This document shows, one piece after another, positions 25,059-34,885 of a stretch of 64,000 nt of DNA; the first letter of the stretch is position 1; the number at the start of each line of letters is the position of its first letter. The translations under genes were made by a program, and so were the position numbers. Source of the DNA: DASXZH01 sp963829965 (GTDB taxonomy: Bacteria; Armatimonadota; Fimbriimonadia; Fimbriimonadales; Fimbriimonadaceae). The stretch covers positions 99,588-163,587 of the forward strand of contig CAWHLK010000025.1 of assembly GCA_963829965.1 (NCBI GenBank), written 5' to 3'. Under the pieces are notes generated by a model. It ran no database searches, was not told the DNA's origin, and worked only from the letters and a program-made list of their open reading frames with translations.

Positions 25059-25961
25059 GTGAGCGTTTCGGAAGCAGATTTCGACACTTTGTTGCTGCTC
25101 TTTCGCCGAGCGAGTTCGTTGCCCGAACTGCCCGGCAGCGCACTGCGTATCGTTCATCTCATTGATTCCGGCTCGGCTTCCGCCCGCGACTTGGAGTACA
25201 TCATATGCTCCGATCCCGGCCTATCGGCAAACCTCTTGCGCATCTCGAATGCCCGGATGCCCGGCGATTCGAATCCCGGCGGAATTTCCACGATTAGAGC
25301 CGCCATTATGCGGATCGGCCAACGGAGCGTGCGCTCGGTCGCCGTATCCCTGATCCTGCAGAACATCGCAAACGGGAAGGATGTGGCCCAAGAGTTCAAC
25401 GTGGACCGCTTTGCCCGCCACTCGGTTTACGTGGCATTTCTTGCCCGCTATCTGTTCGCTCGCAGAAACATTGCCAATCCGTTCGAAAGCCGGTGGACCG
25501 CGGACGAGATTTTTGCCGGCGGGCTGCTGCACGATATCGGGCTGGCTCTCTTGTCACGTGTAATGAAGGACAGCTATTTTCGGGTTCACAGTTTTGCTGC
25601 TCGCACCTCATTAAGCCTCGAAGCCAGTTTCCAACGCATCTATGGCCGGCCCCTCAACGAGCTCTCTTGCAGCGCCGTGCAAGCGTGGGCGCTGCCAGAC
25701 CTGTTCAGCGTAACGCTCAAGAACATCAACGAGCCCTGGAGCTGCCCTGGCGAGTACACGGCGCTCTGCTGCATCAACTACGCGAACTATCTGGCTCAAA
25801 AGACGGATTGCCGAACGGAAGAGTGGGATACCCATCCGGTTCTGCTTCCTGAAGTGGAAGAGGAAATCGCTCTGCCTGCCGATGAAATCGAGCAAGTGCT
25901 TGCTACGGTCGGTCAGCAGGTTGAGGCTTACTTGGAGACGAGGAACAATATAGCGGCCTGA
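25059..25961 (+). CDS. HDOD-domain signalling protein
   Basis: A 300-residue HDOD protein. The core has PGSALRIVHLIDSGSASARD, CSDPGLSANLLRISNA, STIRAAIMRIGQRSVRSV and FAGGLLHDIGLALLSR, the His-Asp remnant that gives the family its name. HDOD proteins lack the full HD metal site and act as signalling or scaffold modules. The GTG start at 25059 gives MSVSEADF. It follows the kinase and coiled-coil genes and precedes lysS by 36 bases, on the same strand. Confidence 0.88.
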   Translation: MSVSEADFDTLLLLFRRASSLPELPGSALRIVHLIDSGSASARDLEYIICSDPGLSANLLRISNARMPGDSNPGGISTIRAAIMRIGQRSVRSVAVSLILQNIANGKDVAQEFNVDRFARHSVYVAFLARYLFARRNIANPFESRWTADEIFAGGLLHDIGLALLSRVMKDSYFRVHSFAARTSLSLEASFQRIYGRPLNELSCSAVQAWALPDLFSVTLKNINEPWSCPGEYTALCCINYANYLAQKTDCRTEEWDTHPVLLPEVEEEIALPADEIEQVLATVGQQVEAYLETRNNIAA

Positions 25962-25997
25962 TCGGGACTTGGCTGAACCCAAGTAAAATCAGCTTCT

Positions 25998-27524
25998 ATG
26001 AGTGAAGAGCGGTCCATCCGCGAGATTCGGCTTGAGAAGCTGGCGCGGATGCGCGAGCTGGGCCATGACCCTTATTCCGTCGAGCGCTTCGATTCGACTG
26101 GCAGCGCAGCCCATCTTCTTGAAGAGTTTGATAACCTTGCAGGCCAGGAAGTGAGCTTTGCCGGCCGACTCGTTGGCTACCGGCTAATGGGCAAGGCAGG
26201 TTTTTCCCACATAAGCGACGGCGATTCCAAAATCCAGGCTTACTTCAAGAAAGACGATCTCGGCGAAGTTGGCTGGGAGCTTTACAATCTGCTCGACGTC
26301 GGTGACCATATCGGTGTTCGCGGGGAGCTGTTTACCACCAAGACCGGCGAGAAGACGATCCATGTTCGCGAGCTTACGCCGCTTAACAAGAGTTTGCATG
26401 TTTTGCCGCTGGGTAAGGAAAAGGAGGGGCAGCATTGGTATGGTCTGACTGATGTGGAACAGCGCTACCGCCATCGCCATCTGGACCTCATCTGCAACCC
26501 GGATGCGCGGCGGATGTTGATCCAGCGCTCCTTGATGGTCACTGCAGTTCGGCGCTTCTTTGATTCGCGCGGTTATTTGGAAGTGGAGACGCCCGTGCTG
26601 CAAACGATCGCGGGTGGGGCTTCGGCAAGGCCGTTTAGGACCCACTACAACGCTTACGATCTGGATGTGAAGCTGAGGATTTCCTTAGAGCTCTATTTGA
26701 AGCGGCTCATTTGTGGCGATCTACCCAAGGTTTACGAGATTGGGCGAGTGTTCCGAAACGAGGGAGTTAGCAACCGCCATAATCCGGAGTTTTCGTTGCT
26801 CGAGTTCTATGAGGCCTACATCAACCTGGAAGACGTGATGCAGATCGTCGAGAATCTGTTCAAGTTTGTGGCTCTAGAGGTATTTGGAACCACCGAAGTC
26901 CATGTGAAACCGGTTGCCCACCCGGATAGCGGCGAAGAGCTGGAGCCGGAGGTGGTCTTGGACTTTTCCAAGCCGTGGGCGCGCGTGGATCTGCTCGAGG
27001 AGATCGAGAAACTTGCCGGCGTATCACGGACGGAACTGTCTTCTTTGGATTCTGCCAAAAAAGCCCTGGATCGAGTTGGGATTCCGTCTGCGAAAGAAAA
27101 CAACCTTGGTGGAATCATTGAAAAGCTGTTGGAGCGGTTCGTGGAGCCCACGCTGGTTCAGCCGACCTTTGTGATCGGCTACCCGATTGAGACTTCCCCG
27201 CTCGCCAAGAAGGACCCCCGCAACCCCGGATTTACGCGTCGTTTTGAAGGCTATGTACGCGGCCGCGAGATTTGCAACGCGTTCAGCGAAATCAACGACC
27301 CTGAAGACCAGTACGCCCGGTTTCAGCAGCAGCTCCAGGAGCAGGCCAGAGGCGACGAGGAAGCTCATCCGATGGACATGGAGTATGTGTACGCGCTTGA
27401 ATGCGGAATGCCGCCGGCAGGTGGCTGCGGCATCGGCATGGAGCGGATGGTTATGGCGTTGACCGGTTCTGACCAGGTCCGCGAGATCATGCTGTTCCCG
27501 ATGATGAAGCCGGAATCGGAATAA
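25998..27524 (+). CDS. lysS: Lysyl-tRNA synthetase, class II
   Basis: A 508-residue class II LysRS. The N-terminal OB fold (SFAGRLVGYRLMGKAGFSHI) binds the anticodon. Class II motif 2 is FRNEGVSNRHNPEFSLLEFY and motif 3 is CGIGMERMVMALTGSDQVRE. It charges tRNA-Lys with lysine in the cytoplasm. The length is typical and the gene is intact, in contrast to the many broken neighbours. It is the last gene of the short plus-strand run from 23.4 kb. Confidence 0.97.
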   Translation: MSEERSIREIRLEKLARMRELGHDPYSVERFDSTGSAAHLLEEFDNLAGQEVSFAGRLVGYRLMGKAGFSHISDGDSKIQAYFKKDDLGEVGWELYNLLDVGDHIGVRGELFTTKTGEKTIHVRELTPLNKSLHVLPLGKEKEGQHWYGLTDVEQRYRHRHLDLICNPDARRMLIQRSLMVTAVRRFFDSRGYLEVETPVLQTIAGGASARPFRTHYNAYDLDVKLRISLELYLKRLICGDLPKVYEIGRVFRNEGVSNRHNPEFSLLEFYEAYINLEDVMQIVENLFKFVALEVFGTTEVHVKPVAHPDSGEELEPEVVLDFSKPWARVDLLEEIEKLAGVSRTELSSLDSAKKALDRVGIPSAKENNLGGIIEKLLERFVEPTLVQPTFVIGYPIETSPLAKKDPRNPGFTRRFEGYVRGREICNAFSEINDPEDQYARFQQQLQEQARGDEEAHPMDMEYVYALECGMPPAGGCGIGMERMVMALTGSDQVREIMLFPMMKPESE

Positions 27525-27577
27525 GTCTCCAACATTTTTGAAGCTTCTGTTAGGAAATGAGGGGCTATTCTTAGTTT

Positions 27578-29929
27578 ATGAATCGAGCAGGCTCCCTGTG
27601 CTTGACCGGGTCCGCTCTGGTTGCGTTTGCAATGACGGCTCACGGGCAAGTGCAGCCCAAGCCTCTGCCCCCGTTGTTGTGGCAGCTTGACCGCAAACCC
27701 TGGAACCCGCCCGTCGGCACCTTGCCGGAAGACTACGTTAAGGGAGCCCAAAGGCTTTTGGCGAACGGGTTTGGCGATCCTCGTGGTGGCGAATATCGCC
27801 AGATATATTCTGGTCTCAGAATCTACCATCAAGATTTTCCGCCGAAATTCCCCTACGAGCTAAAGCTTGTTCTGAAAGAAACAAGAGGGTGGTATTTCCC
27901 TCCAAAGGGCGGTCGGCCCGCCAGGGCCGTGCTCTTGGACGGAATCACTTGCGAACCCGCCAAAGTGGGTCAGAAGGAGGATTTGGAGGCAGACATCCGG
28001 ACCGCACTGTCCTACAAGTACGGCCGGGCATGGATGGAGAGGTTCGATCCCAACGAGTTAAAGGAACCCACTGCGATCATGCAACTCTTCCTCCTAGGAA
28101 AAAACGATGACGCCAAAAAGCTAGCGGAAGTCGAGGCCAAGCAGCCAAAATACAGCCCTCCATCGGACCTCAAAGAGCTCGACGCCAGAGATGCGATGGA
28201 ATCTTTCTGGCAGACAGCAGGGTTCTATGGAAGCAAAAGCTACGTCGACGGACAAGACGGTTTGAGTTATCAGACATCCACTGTGTGCCTACATCTCGAA
28301 TCCGTGTATTTCGACACGATCAACGAAAACTCGAAGAACTACCCTGGCATCAGCCAAGAAGAGCTGGTTGCTGAGGATCGTACGATCGCCGAAATAGAGC
28401 GTCGACTTCGATATCCCGAGCCAAGCTTTGATGAACTTAAGATCGCGGAGTTGAAGAAACCGGAGCGGATTCGCAGACTCATCGAAGCGCTGGATACCAT
28501 TTCGATTCAAAAGTCAGGATTCCATAGCCAAAACGACGAAGACTTCATAGACGCACCCGTTGTCCGCCGTCTTATTAGCGAAGGGAATGTGGCCGTTGAT
28601 CCGATCCTTGAATGCATTCACAACGACAACCGGCTGACAAGGTCTTATAGCTTTGACGGCTACAGTGAAGTGAGGGAGGCTGCTTTAGCCGCGTTTCGAG
28701 GCATTATTCGATTCGACAATGTTATCCCGGGCTTCGATCCCTACGGTTACAGGGCTCCGACGTGGGATAAGGACCACTTCGTGCCCCTCCTCGCCCGAAC
28801 TTGGGCTCGACTCAAGGATCTAAAACCGGAAGATCGCTATTTCCATATCCTCTCGGACGATCACGCAACCCCAGCCATGTGGGACGAGGCCGCAATTAGG
28901 CTCGTTTGCCCGGAAGATATCAATCTGCCCCTGTCGGGATGGGGCCCCGGTCTGTCCGACTTCGACAAAGGGGACCCGGAAAGACGCCTCAAATATATGA
29001 TGCACAAGCCGGGCATAGAGTTTAACGAGCCGGTTTCTTCCCAGTTGGCGAAGTACATAAATAAAACACCCTCTCTAACGGAATTTCTGCTTCGGCGCGC
29101 TAATCAGCTTCTTCAAGCACCAGTCATAGACAAGTGGGAGGCAATGACCGGCGTTACCCGCGCTATGAGGTTTGCCAGGTACGTCGCCGCCTGGGACCCA
29201 AAGTCCGCTTTGCCGATTCTTCGAGCGGCGGGCAAGACCTATGGTGTCCTCCTTAAAGAGTTCGACCAAAGCAAGGGTGGCATTTCAACGGGCTCAGAGC
29301 CGCTTTGGAATCTCGAGTTGAGAATGAAGTTGAACGACGAAACCGCGTGGCCAGCCTACGTTGACGAACTTCTGACCTCCGATCCCAACACCCTCGATCC
29401 AAGCTATGAAGCTTTGCTCGAACCCCTTACCAGCGAGAGCTCAAAACCCCAAGCAGCCGCCGTACTGGAAAAGCTATTTAACGGTCCCGAGTCGCCATGG
29501 AACCCTTCTAATGAGGATTTCAGGAACATTGTGATGCCAAGGCTCGTTTCGCCGCTCTTGGTTCTGCCCCAATACCAAGAGGCTATCTTGAGGTTGCTGG
29601 ACGACCAATCTAACGTCGACACGGCAAGCTACGATGGACACACGCTTCATACCGGTGGCGGCAGCAGAGTTGGCCGCCCACCACCGCCATTCGCTCCGGC
29701 GATTGGCGAGAAGAGAGATATCCGCAAGTGTGATGAAGTCGCACATGCTTTATGCTTTGCGATCCTCGGCGCGCCAGAGTTTCACGATTATTGGCCTCAG
29801 GATAAGAAGGACGCAACGCTCGCCCAGCTCAAAGCTTTCTTAAGAGCCAACAGCGCCCGAATGAAAGATATCATTCCGATCTTCAACGCTAACGGGTGGC
29901 GCGGACGACAGAAGCCTGGAGACCGATGA
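27578..29929 (+). CDS. Large exported protein of unknown function (paralog 1)
   Basis: A 783-residue protein with a signal peptide (SLCLTGSALVAFAMTAHGQ). The mature N-terminus has LPPLLWQLDRKPWNPP, then GFGDPRGGEYRQIYSG and VLKETRGWYFPPKGG, all repeated in the neighbour at 30,119. The central part has HEAT-like helical character (RRLISEGNVAVDPILECIHN, DNRLTRSYSF). Further conserved blocks are NRLTRS, WNPSNEDF and DEVAHALCFAILGAPEF. I recognise no catalytic motif. The two adjacent paralogs may have arisen by tandem duplication. Confidence 0.75.
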   Translation: MNRAGSLCLTGSALVAFAMTAHGQVQPKPLPPLLWQLDRKPWNPPVGTLPEDYVKGAQRLLANGFGDPRGGEYRQIYSGLRIYHQDFPPKFPYELKLVLKETRGWYFPPKGGRPARAVLLDGITCEPAKVGQKEDLEADIRTALSYKYGRAWMERFDPNELKEPTAIMQLFLLGKNDDAKKLAEVEAKQPKYSPPSDLKELDARDAMESFWQTAGFYGSKSYVDGQDGLSYQTSTVCLHLESVYFDTINENSKNYPGISQEELVAEDRTIAEIERRLRYPEPSFDELKIAELKKPERIRRLIEALDTISIQKSGFHSQNDEDFIDAPVVRRLISEGNVAVDPILECIHNDNRLTRSYSFDGYSEVREAALAAFRGIIRFDNVIPGFDPYGYRAPTWDKDHFVPLLARTWARLKDLKPEDRYFHILSDDHATPAMWDEAAIRLVCPEDINLPLSGWGPGLSDFDKGDPERRLKYMMHKPGIEFNEPVSSQLAKYINKTPSLTEFLLRRANQLLQAPVIDKWEAMTGVTRAMRFARYVAAWDPKSALPILRAAGKTYGVLLKEFDQSKGGISTGSEPLWNLELRMKLNDETAWPAYVDELLTSDPNTLDPSYEALLEPLTSESSKPQAAAVLEKLFNGPESPWNPSNEDFRNIVMPRLVSPLLVLPQYQEAILRLLDDQSNVDTASYDGHTLHTGGGSRVGRPPPPFAPAIGEKRDIRKCDEVAHALCFAILGAPEFHDYWPQDKKDATLAQLKAFLRANSARMKDIIPIFNANGWRGRQKPGDR

Positions 29930-30655
29930 TGCGGGGGCTAGAACCATACTTGCCTTGGTTACCGTCATGGCAATCGGAAATGTCCTGCTAACCGGTCCAG
30001 CGCTGCCTCGAAGCCAACCGGGTTCACATGGAATAGGTGGTTCCGATCATGGACGGAAGAGGCTGGGTGAAGCGGACTCTTGGCGATCAGGTGAGTGCAG
30101 CTCAAGGTTGGACCAATCATGATGATGTCGCTCTTTCATATCGGTTTGATTCTTTCCCTTATTGCGTCCTCCGGGCGCGCCCCTGCTGCGCGTCCTGGTG
30201 CACTCACCAATCAGGGATCATCGGCGAGTCATGAGCTGCCACCTCTGGTCTGGACAACCAATCCCAAGCCTTGGAACCCGCCCTCGGGAGTCTTGCCGGC
30301 CGAGGTCGTATCCAAAGGCCAAGCGCTGTTAAGAGCCGGGCTCGGCGATCCGAGGGGAGGCGAATACCGCGAGTTTTATTCCGGCTTTCAGGTGCAAGTG
30401 GCCCCAGCGAACTACAAATGGGGAGCTATCCCTTGGGTATTAAAGGAAGAACGAGGGTGGTATTTCCCCGCCAAAGACGGCATTCCCGAACATGCAATAA
30501 CGGTGGCCGGCATTTCCTGCATTCCGGTCAGGCTTGGCCCAAAGAAAGACCTGGATGCCGACGTAAAGGCGGCACTGGCGTTAAGCGAGCCGACGATAAG
30601 GAGCGGCCTCTTCGATCCTCGAGAGTTCTGGAAGCCAAGCGGGATTCTCCGTGGA

Positions 30656-31889
30656 GCCTCACGTAAAAACCTGACCCAAACTAATCGGTTGCCTCATTTA
30701 AAAAGCTGACCGAATCTTTGAATTCACCGAGTTCTAGTTTGATCTTGAGAAGATCCTTTCTTAGCTGGACGGGGTTGAGGGCGAGGTACGCCTCTTCCAG
30801 TTCTTGCTTTTGCTTCTCGCTAAGGATTCCGCTTTCAAGAAGACGGCGGTATGGAGTTTTGGCGACGTGCTTGCCCTTGGTGCTCGGTTCGAAGAAGTTG
30901 ACTAGATACCTGAGCAGGCTGTACATGCGGCGAAGTAGATTGAACTGCTCCTCGGTCTCGTAGCGGCGATACCCAGCATGTTTCCTAACGATCGCGCCAT
31001 TCTTTTGCTCGATTCTGCATTGGTCGTTCTTGTGATAGGGGCGGCACCGCGTGAGCTGGATTTCCTTATCTAAGCAGAACTTATGCAGGTGCCAGTTGAG
31101 GAACTCGGATCCGTTGTCTGAGTCGAGTCCCAGCATTTGAAAGGGCAAGCTGCGTCGAATGCCCTCAAGCGCATTGGTGGTTTCTATTTGCCCTTTGGCT
31201 TTAAGCACCCTGAACTCGCTCCACCCGGTTGCGACGTCGGTGTAGCCCACTGTATGGAAGAATGCCCCCTCGTAACTCTCCCCGCAATGCGCGACGCAGT
31301 CGATCTCTCCAAAGCCCGGGCGTGCATCTTCCCAGCCGCCTGCTAGCCTTATCGCGACTTGGCTTTTAAGCAAGCCGCTTGGGCGTGTGCTGCAGATGCC
31401 TTTGCCCTTTAGGTGGCGATGCCTGCTCAGCAAACGGTTGATCGTCGCCGCGCTCATTTTTAGAAGCTTGCCCCTGGTCGGCTCGGGCAGGCAGAGTTCG
31501 CCATGGCGTTCAAGCGCCTCGACGAACTCCGTCATGAACGGCGCCAGCCGTTTGCCGGTCAGAAAGTCCGAGAGCTTCCAAACCTTAACCAAAGCGGCCT
31601 CCTCGTTCGGGCCGTAGACTCGCTTACGATTGCGAGAAGACCGGGCGCCGCACGAGACCGGCCGCGCCAGGCGACCGACTGCATACTTGCGGTTCCAACC
31701 TGTCGCCTGGCATAACGAGTCCAAAATGCGGCCCTTACCCTTACGGTCAGCCTGCTTGTATTCACGCTGATACCGAACCACCAAATCACGCCTAGTCGAC
31801 ATGCTCAACATACACCTCCCATGCTTGCGCTTGGGTCAGGTTTTTATGTGAGGCAACCGGATCAGTTTCGGTCAGCTATTAGATGAGGC
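30656..31889 (-). mobile_element. Insertion sequence with composite terminal repeats
   Basis: The element is about 1.23 kb. Each end has two adjacent copies of a roughly 30-bp motif with consensus GCCTCA..TAAAAACCTGACC.AA. The left end begins GCCTCACGTAAAAACCTGAC at 30656, followed by GCCTCATTTAAAAAGCTGAC. The right end, read inwards, begins GCCTCATCTAATAGCTGACC at 31889, followed by GCCTCACATAAAAACCTGAC. A target duplication is not obvious. The only gene is a DDE transposase on the minus strand. Confidence 0.85.
30681..31811 (-). CDS. DDE (rve-type) transposase
   Basis: A 376-residue transposase with an N-terminal DNA-binding part (YREYKQADRKGKGRILDS, SLCQATGWNRKYAVG) and an integrase-like core. 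Catalytic acids fit Asp in GFGEIDCVAHCG, Asp in MLGLDSDNGSEFLN and Glu in KNDQCRIEQKNGAIVR. The C-terminal KTPYRRLLESGIL is typical of the ISNCY/IS481-related group that lacks an OrfA. The frame is intact, so the element may be mobile. The exact IS family is not assigned. Confidence 0.88.
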   Translation of the reverse strand: MLSMSTRRDLVVRYQREYKQADRKGKGRILDSLCQATGWNRKYAVGRLARPVSCGARSSRNRKRVYGPNEEAALVKVWKLSDFLTGKRLAPFMTEFVEALERHGELCLPEPTRGKLLKMSAATINRLLSRHRHLKGKGICSTRPSGLLKSQVAIRLAGGWEDARPGFGEIDCVAHCGESYEGAFFHTVGYTDVATGWSEFRVLKAKGQIETTNALEGIRRSLPFQMLGLDSDNGSEFLNWHLHKFCLDKEIQLTRCRPYHKNDQCRIEQKNGAIVRKHAGYRRYETEEQFNLLRRMYSLLRYLVNFFEPSTKGKHVAKTPYRRLLESGILSEKQKQELEEAYLALNPVQLRKDLLKIKLELGEFKDSVSFLNEATD

Positions 31890-33734
31890 AGTGCGTTCTC
31901 TTGTTATGCGTTCTGGGGCACTATGATGATGGGCGAAAACTCGCGGAAGCTTCCAAGAACCAGCCATTTAGATACGAAGACCTCGATGAGCTGGACTTCC
32001 CTATATATTTCTGGGGTGAGGTCGCAGGCTACGCCTCGAATGCGTTCATGAACGGCCAAGACAACCTTGCCTACCAGGCCTACACACTGGATAAGTCGAT
32101 AACCAGCAGTTTTTACGCCAAGAGGCCATCTACGCCGTTGGATCAAACCGACTGCGATGCGGTGATCAAAGATATCTGTCGCCGGCTGCAGAATCCTGAG
32201 CCTCCCGTGGACCTTGTCCAGCTGAAGGGCCTTCCTCAGCAAGAACGCATTCACAAGCTGATTCAGGGCCTGGACAGCATTTCGACTGTTGTCGCAGAAG
32301 ATTTTAATTCCAACAGGATTTATCCCCGGTTCACCGACTTCGATGTTGTCCAAGGCCTCATCAAAGAGGGCTCCGCTGCTGTCCCCGCCCTCTTCGACTG
32401 CATCGAGCACGACGATCGGTTAACCCGGTCCAGTCGATTCGCCAACTATTCCACCGTCAAGGAACCGGCTTTCATCACAGTTTGCGCCATCTTGGGAGTA
32501 TCGCGAGTGGGAGACATCGACGTGTTTAACTACTACCCCAATCCGTTTTGGCGACCTGAGCAATACCTTCCGATTCTCAAGAGGATGTGGAGCGATCTTG
32601 GGCCTCTGGCTCCAGAGGAGCGCTATTACCGAATCCTTGCTGACGACAAAGGCAGTCCCGATTCTTGGTTCGAAGCGGCGGTTCGGCTAATGTGCCCGCA
32701 AGACATTTACCGCACCTCTCTGCAGGGCTTTGAAAAGAGTTCCTTCTTTGAGATAGTCACTCCTTCGACAGGGAATCAAGTGCAACCTGAATTCGACGAG
32801 CCACTGGCCCCGTCGACTGAGAAGCTGCGGTCCAAGGCCTCGCCGTCCTTGAGTCAGTTGCTCGAGAAAAGAGCCAACCAGCTTGCCGGGCTCAACGAAA
32901 AAGAGCAATGGAACAGAATTGATCGCCTCAAGCAAGCTGTCATGATAGCGCGCTACCTCACCGACTGGGATCCGGAGGCGGGGCTTCCACTGCTGAAGTC
33001 GCTCGATTTGAGAATCAAGCCGTTTTTGAAGATTCCTGGCTCGGCAAGCAGCTTAGAGGGTCAAGAGTTCACTTGGGGAAATCAACTGAGGGCGAAACTC
33101 GGCGACAGCTCAGCGATGCCTGAGTACATCGACCTTTTGAGAGCGTTCCATCTGGAGCAGGTCGGCTGGGGCTATGAGTGGCAGTTTTGGCTCGCCCCAG
33201 TTGTCTCCATGAGAGACAGTTCCTCGCGCTCGGACATGTTGGAGGAGTTATTCAACGGTAAGGATTCGGCTTGGAACCCGTCCAACCAGGAAGTTGATGC
33301 AGCCAATAGCCACATTCTCACGGCTCTCTTCGAGCTGCCGGCGTTTCGCAAATCGATTTTCCGTATGCTGGACAACAAGCAGCCGTTCGGAGAGACCTCC
33401 TACGAGGGTCAATATGTCGTCACCAAGTACCCCAATGGCAGCAGCGGAGCCTACCTTGCGGACGCATTTGCGCCCTCAGAGGGAGAAACTCGAACGATCC
33501 GAGCTTGCGATCATACCGCTTTGGAGATAGCCTATGGCAGGATCGGAGCCCCTGCCTTTAAGGAGTACTGGCCGGAAGCTAAAAAGGACGAGGCCATCAA
33601 ACAGATCAAGGCTTATCTTCGAGACCACACGCAGGAAATAATTCAGCAGCTAAAACGCATGGGCCGATAGCTCTATCCCAAGCAATAATCTCGATTCTCC
33701 GTCTATACCATCCGCCATATCCGTCTTTTGATGC

Positions 33735-34871
33735 ATGGCGGTTATGACAGGACTGTCAGGCAATGAAATGTATTGCCTGAAGCAAAAGGGTTATGTTCCC
33801 GGCGATCTCGTTATCGGCAACAGCGTTTTTTCGCTCGGCCTCATCGGCAGCATCGGCTCGGGTCTAAAGACCCTCGCCGGAGGCGAGGTCGATACCTTGA
33901 CTTCGATCATCCACGAAGGGCGCGAAGCGTCTTTCGAGCGAATGTCCAACGAGGCAGGCCAGCGCGGGGGTTCAGGAATCACCGGCGTCACCAGCGAGCT
34001 CATCATGCAGAGCGGCAACGTGGAGTTCCTCTCCGTTGGGTCCTGTGTCCACCGCGACGATGGCAAGCCCGAGTCGCTTCAGTTCTCCTCATCAGCCGAC
34101 GGCCAAGAGCTTTACTGCCAAATGGACTGCGGATTTCATCCGGCCAAGTTCGTGTTCGGCAACGTCGCCTATTCCATTGGAGTTGGAGGAGGCATCGGCG
34201 GCGCCTTGCGAGGCTTGAGCCGGGGCGAAGTTATCGAATACTCGGACATTTTCAACCAAACCCGGCATTTGGCGCTTCAGCGCTTGGTCACCGATGCAAT
34301 GCGGGCCGGTGCGAATTCCGTCGTCGGAATTGAAACCTCGATCATTCCGTTCCAGGGCATGCAGGAAATGGTGATGATCGGCACCGCTTCCAACCACGAG
34401 GCTCTTGGTCCCGAGTTTAAGGCCAACCCCATCACCAGCGACTTGACCAACGAAGAGATGTGGAACGTGATCAGTCTCGGCTATATGCCCGTCAAGCTGC
34501 TTTTGGGGGTTTCGGTTTACTCACTGGGTGTTGTCGGCGGCCTAAGTTCGATGCTAAAAGGATTTTCGCGAGGTGAGATAACCGAGCTTTCTACCTTGAT
34601 CTATGAAGCGCGCGAAAACGCTTTGTCGAAGATCATGGCGCAAGCCCAGCAATGCGCTGCGGATGACGTTGTCGGGATCAAAACCTACGTGTACCAACTC
34701 GGCAGTGGGCTCATAGAGTTTATGGCGATTGGAACTGCGGTGAAGCGCATGCCCGGTCTCCAAACCCACACGCCCCAACTGATTCCTCAGGCGATCATGA
34801 CCGACAAGGACACGTTCTACAACACTGCGGAAGTGGCGCTGGGAACGAACTTGAACGATAAGAATCGGTAG
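33735..34871 (+). CDS. Protein with three YbjQ-like (UPF0145) domains
   Basis: A 378-residue protein made of three copies of a roughly 110-residue unit. Each unit has a Tyr/Gly-rich start (GYVPGDLVIGNSVFSLG, CGFHPAKFVFGNVAYSIG, GYMPVKLLLGVSVYSLG), then a GLxSLxxGEV.E.S.. helix (LAGGEVDTLTSI, LSRGEVIEYSDI, FSRGEITELSTL) and R...L..M...A...GA..VVGI. This is the pattern of YbjQ/heavy-metal-binding-domain proteins, which form pentamers as single units. Three units in one chain would make an unusual ring. The role is unknown. No signal peptide is present. Confidence 0.82.
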   Translation: MAVMTGLSGNEMYCLKQKGYVPGDLVIGNSVFSLGLIGSIGSGLKTLAGGEVDTLTSIIHEGREASFERMSNEAGQRGGSGITGVTSELIMQSGNVEFLSVGSCVHRDDGKPESLQFSSSADGQELYCQMDCGFHPAKFVFGNVAYSIGVGGGIGGALRGLSRGEVIEYSDIFNQTRHLALQRLVTDAMRAGANSVVGIETSIIPFQGMQEMVMIGTASNHEALGPEFKANPITSDLTNEEMWNVISLGYMPVKLLLGVSVYSLGVVGGLSSMLKGFSRGEITELSTLIYEARENALSKIMAQAQQCAADDVVGIKTYVYQLGSGLIEFMAIGTAVKRMPGLQTHTPQLIPQAIMTDKDTFYNTAEVALGTNLNDKNR

Positions 34872-34885
34872 CGACGCAGGGGCGG

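Larger units (their letters stand above)
30119..33670 (+). pseudogene. Large exported protein of unknown function (paralog 2), split by an IS
   Basis: The first part (30119-30655) has a signal-like segment (MMMSLFHIGLILSLIASSG) and matches paralog 1: WTTNPKPWNPPSGVLP, GLGDPRGGEYREFYSG, VLKEERGWYFPAKDG. The second part (31890-33670) continues with HYDDGRKLAEASKNQ, GSAAVPALFDCIEHDDRLTRSS, WNPSNQEV and ALEIAYGRIGAPAF. Between them sits a complete IS with a transposase on the other strand. Joined, the halves give about 770 residues, the same as paralog 1. The coding halves have no other disruption, so the insertion looks recent. Confidence 0.85.
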
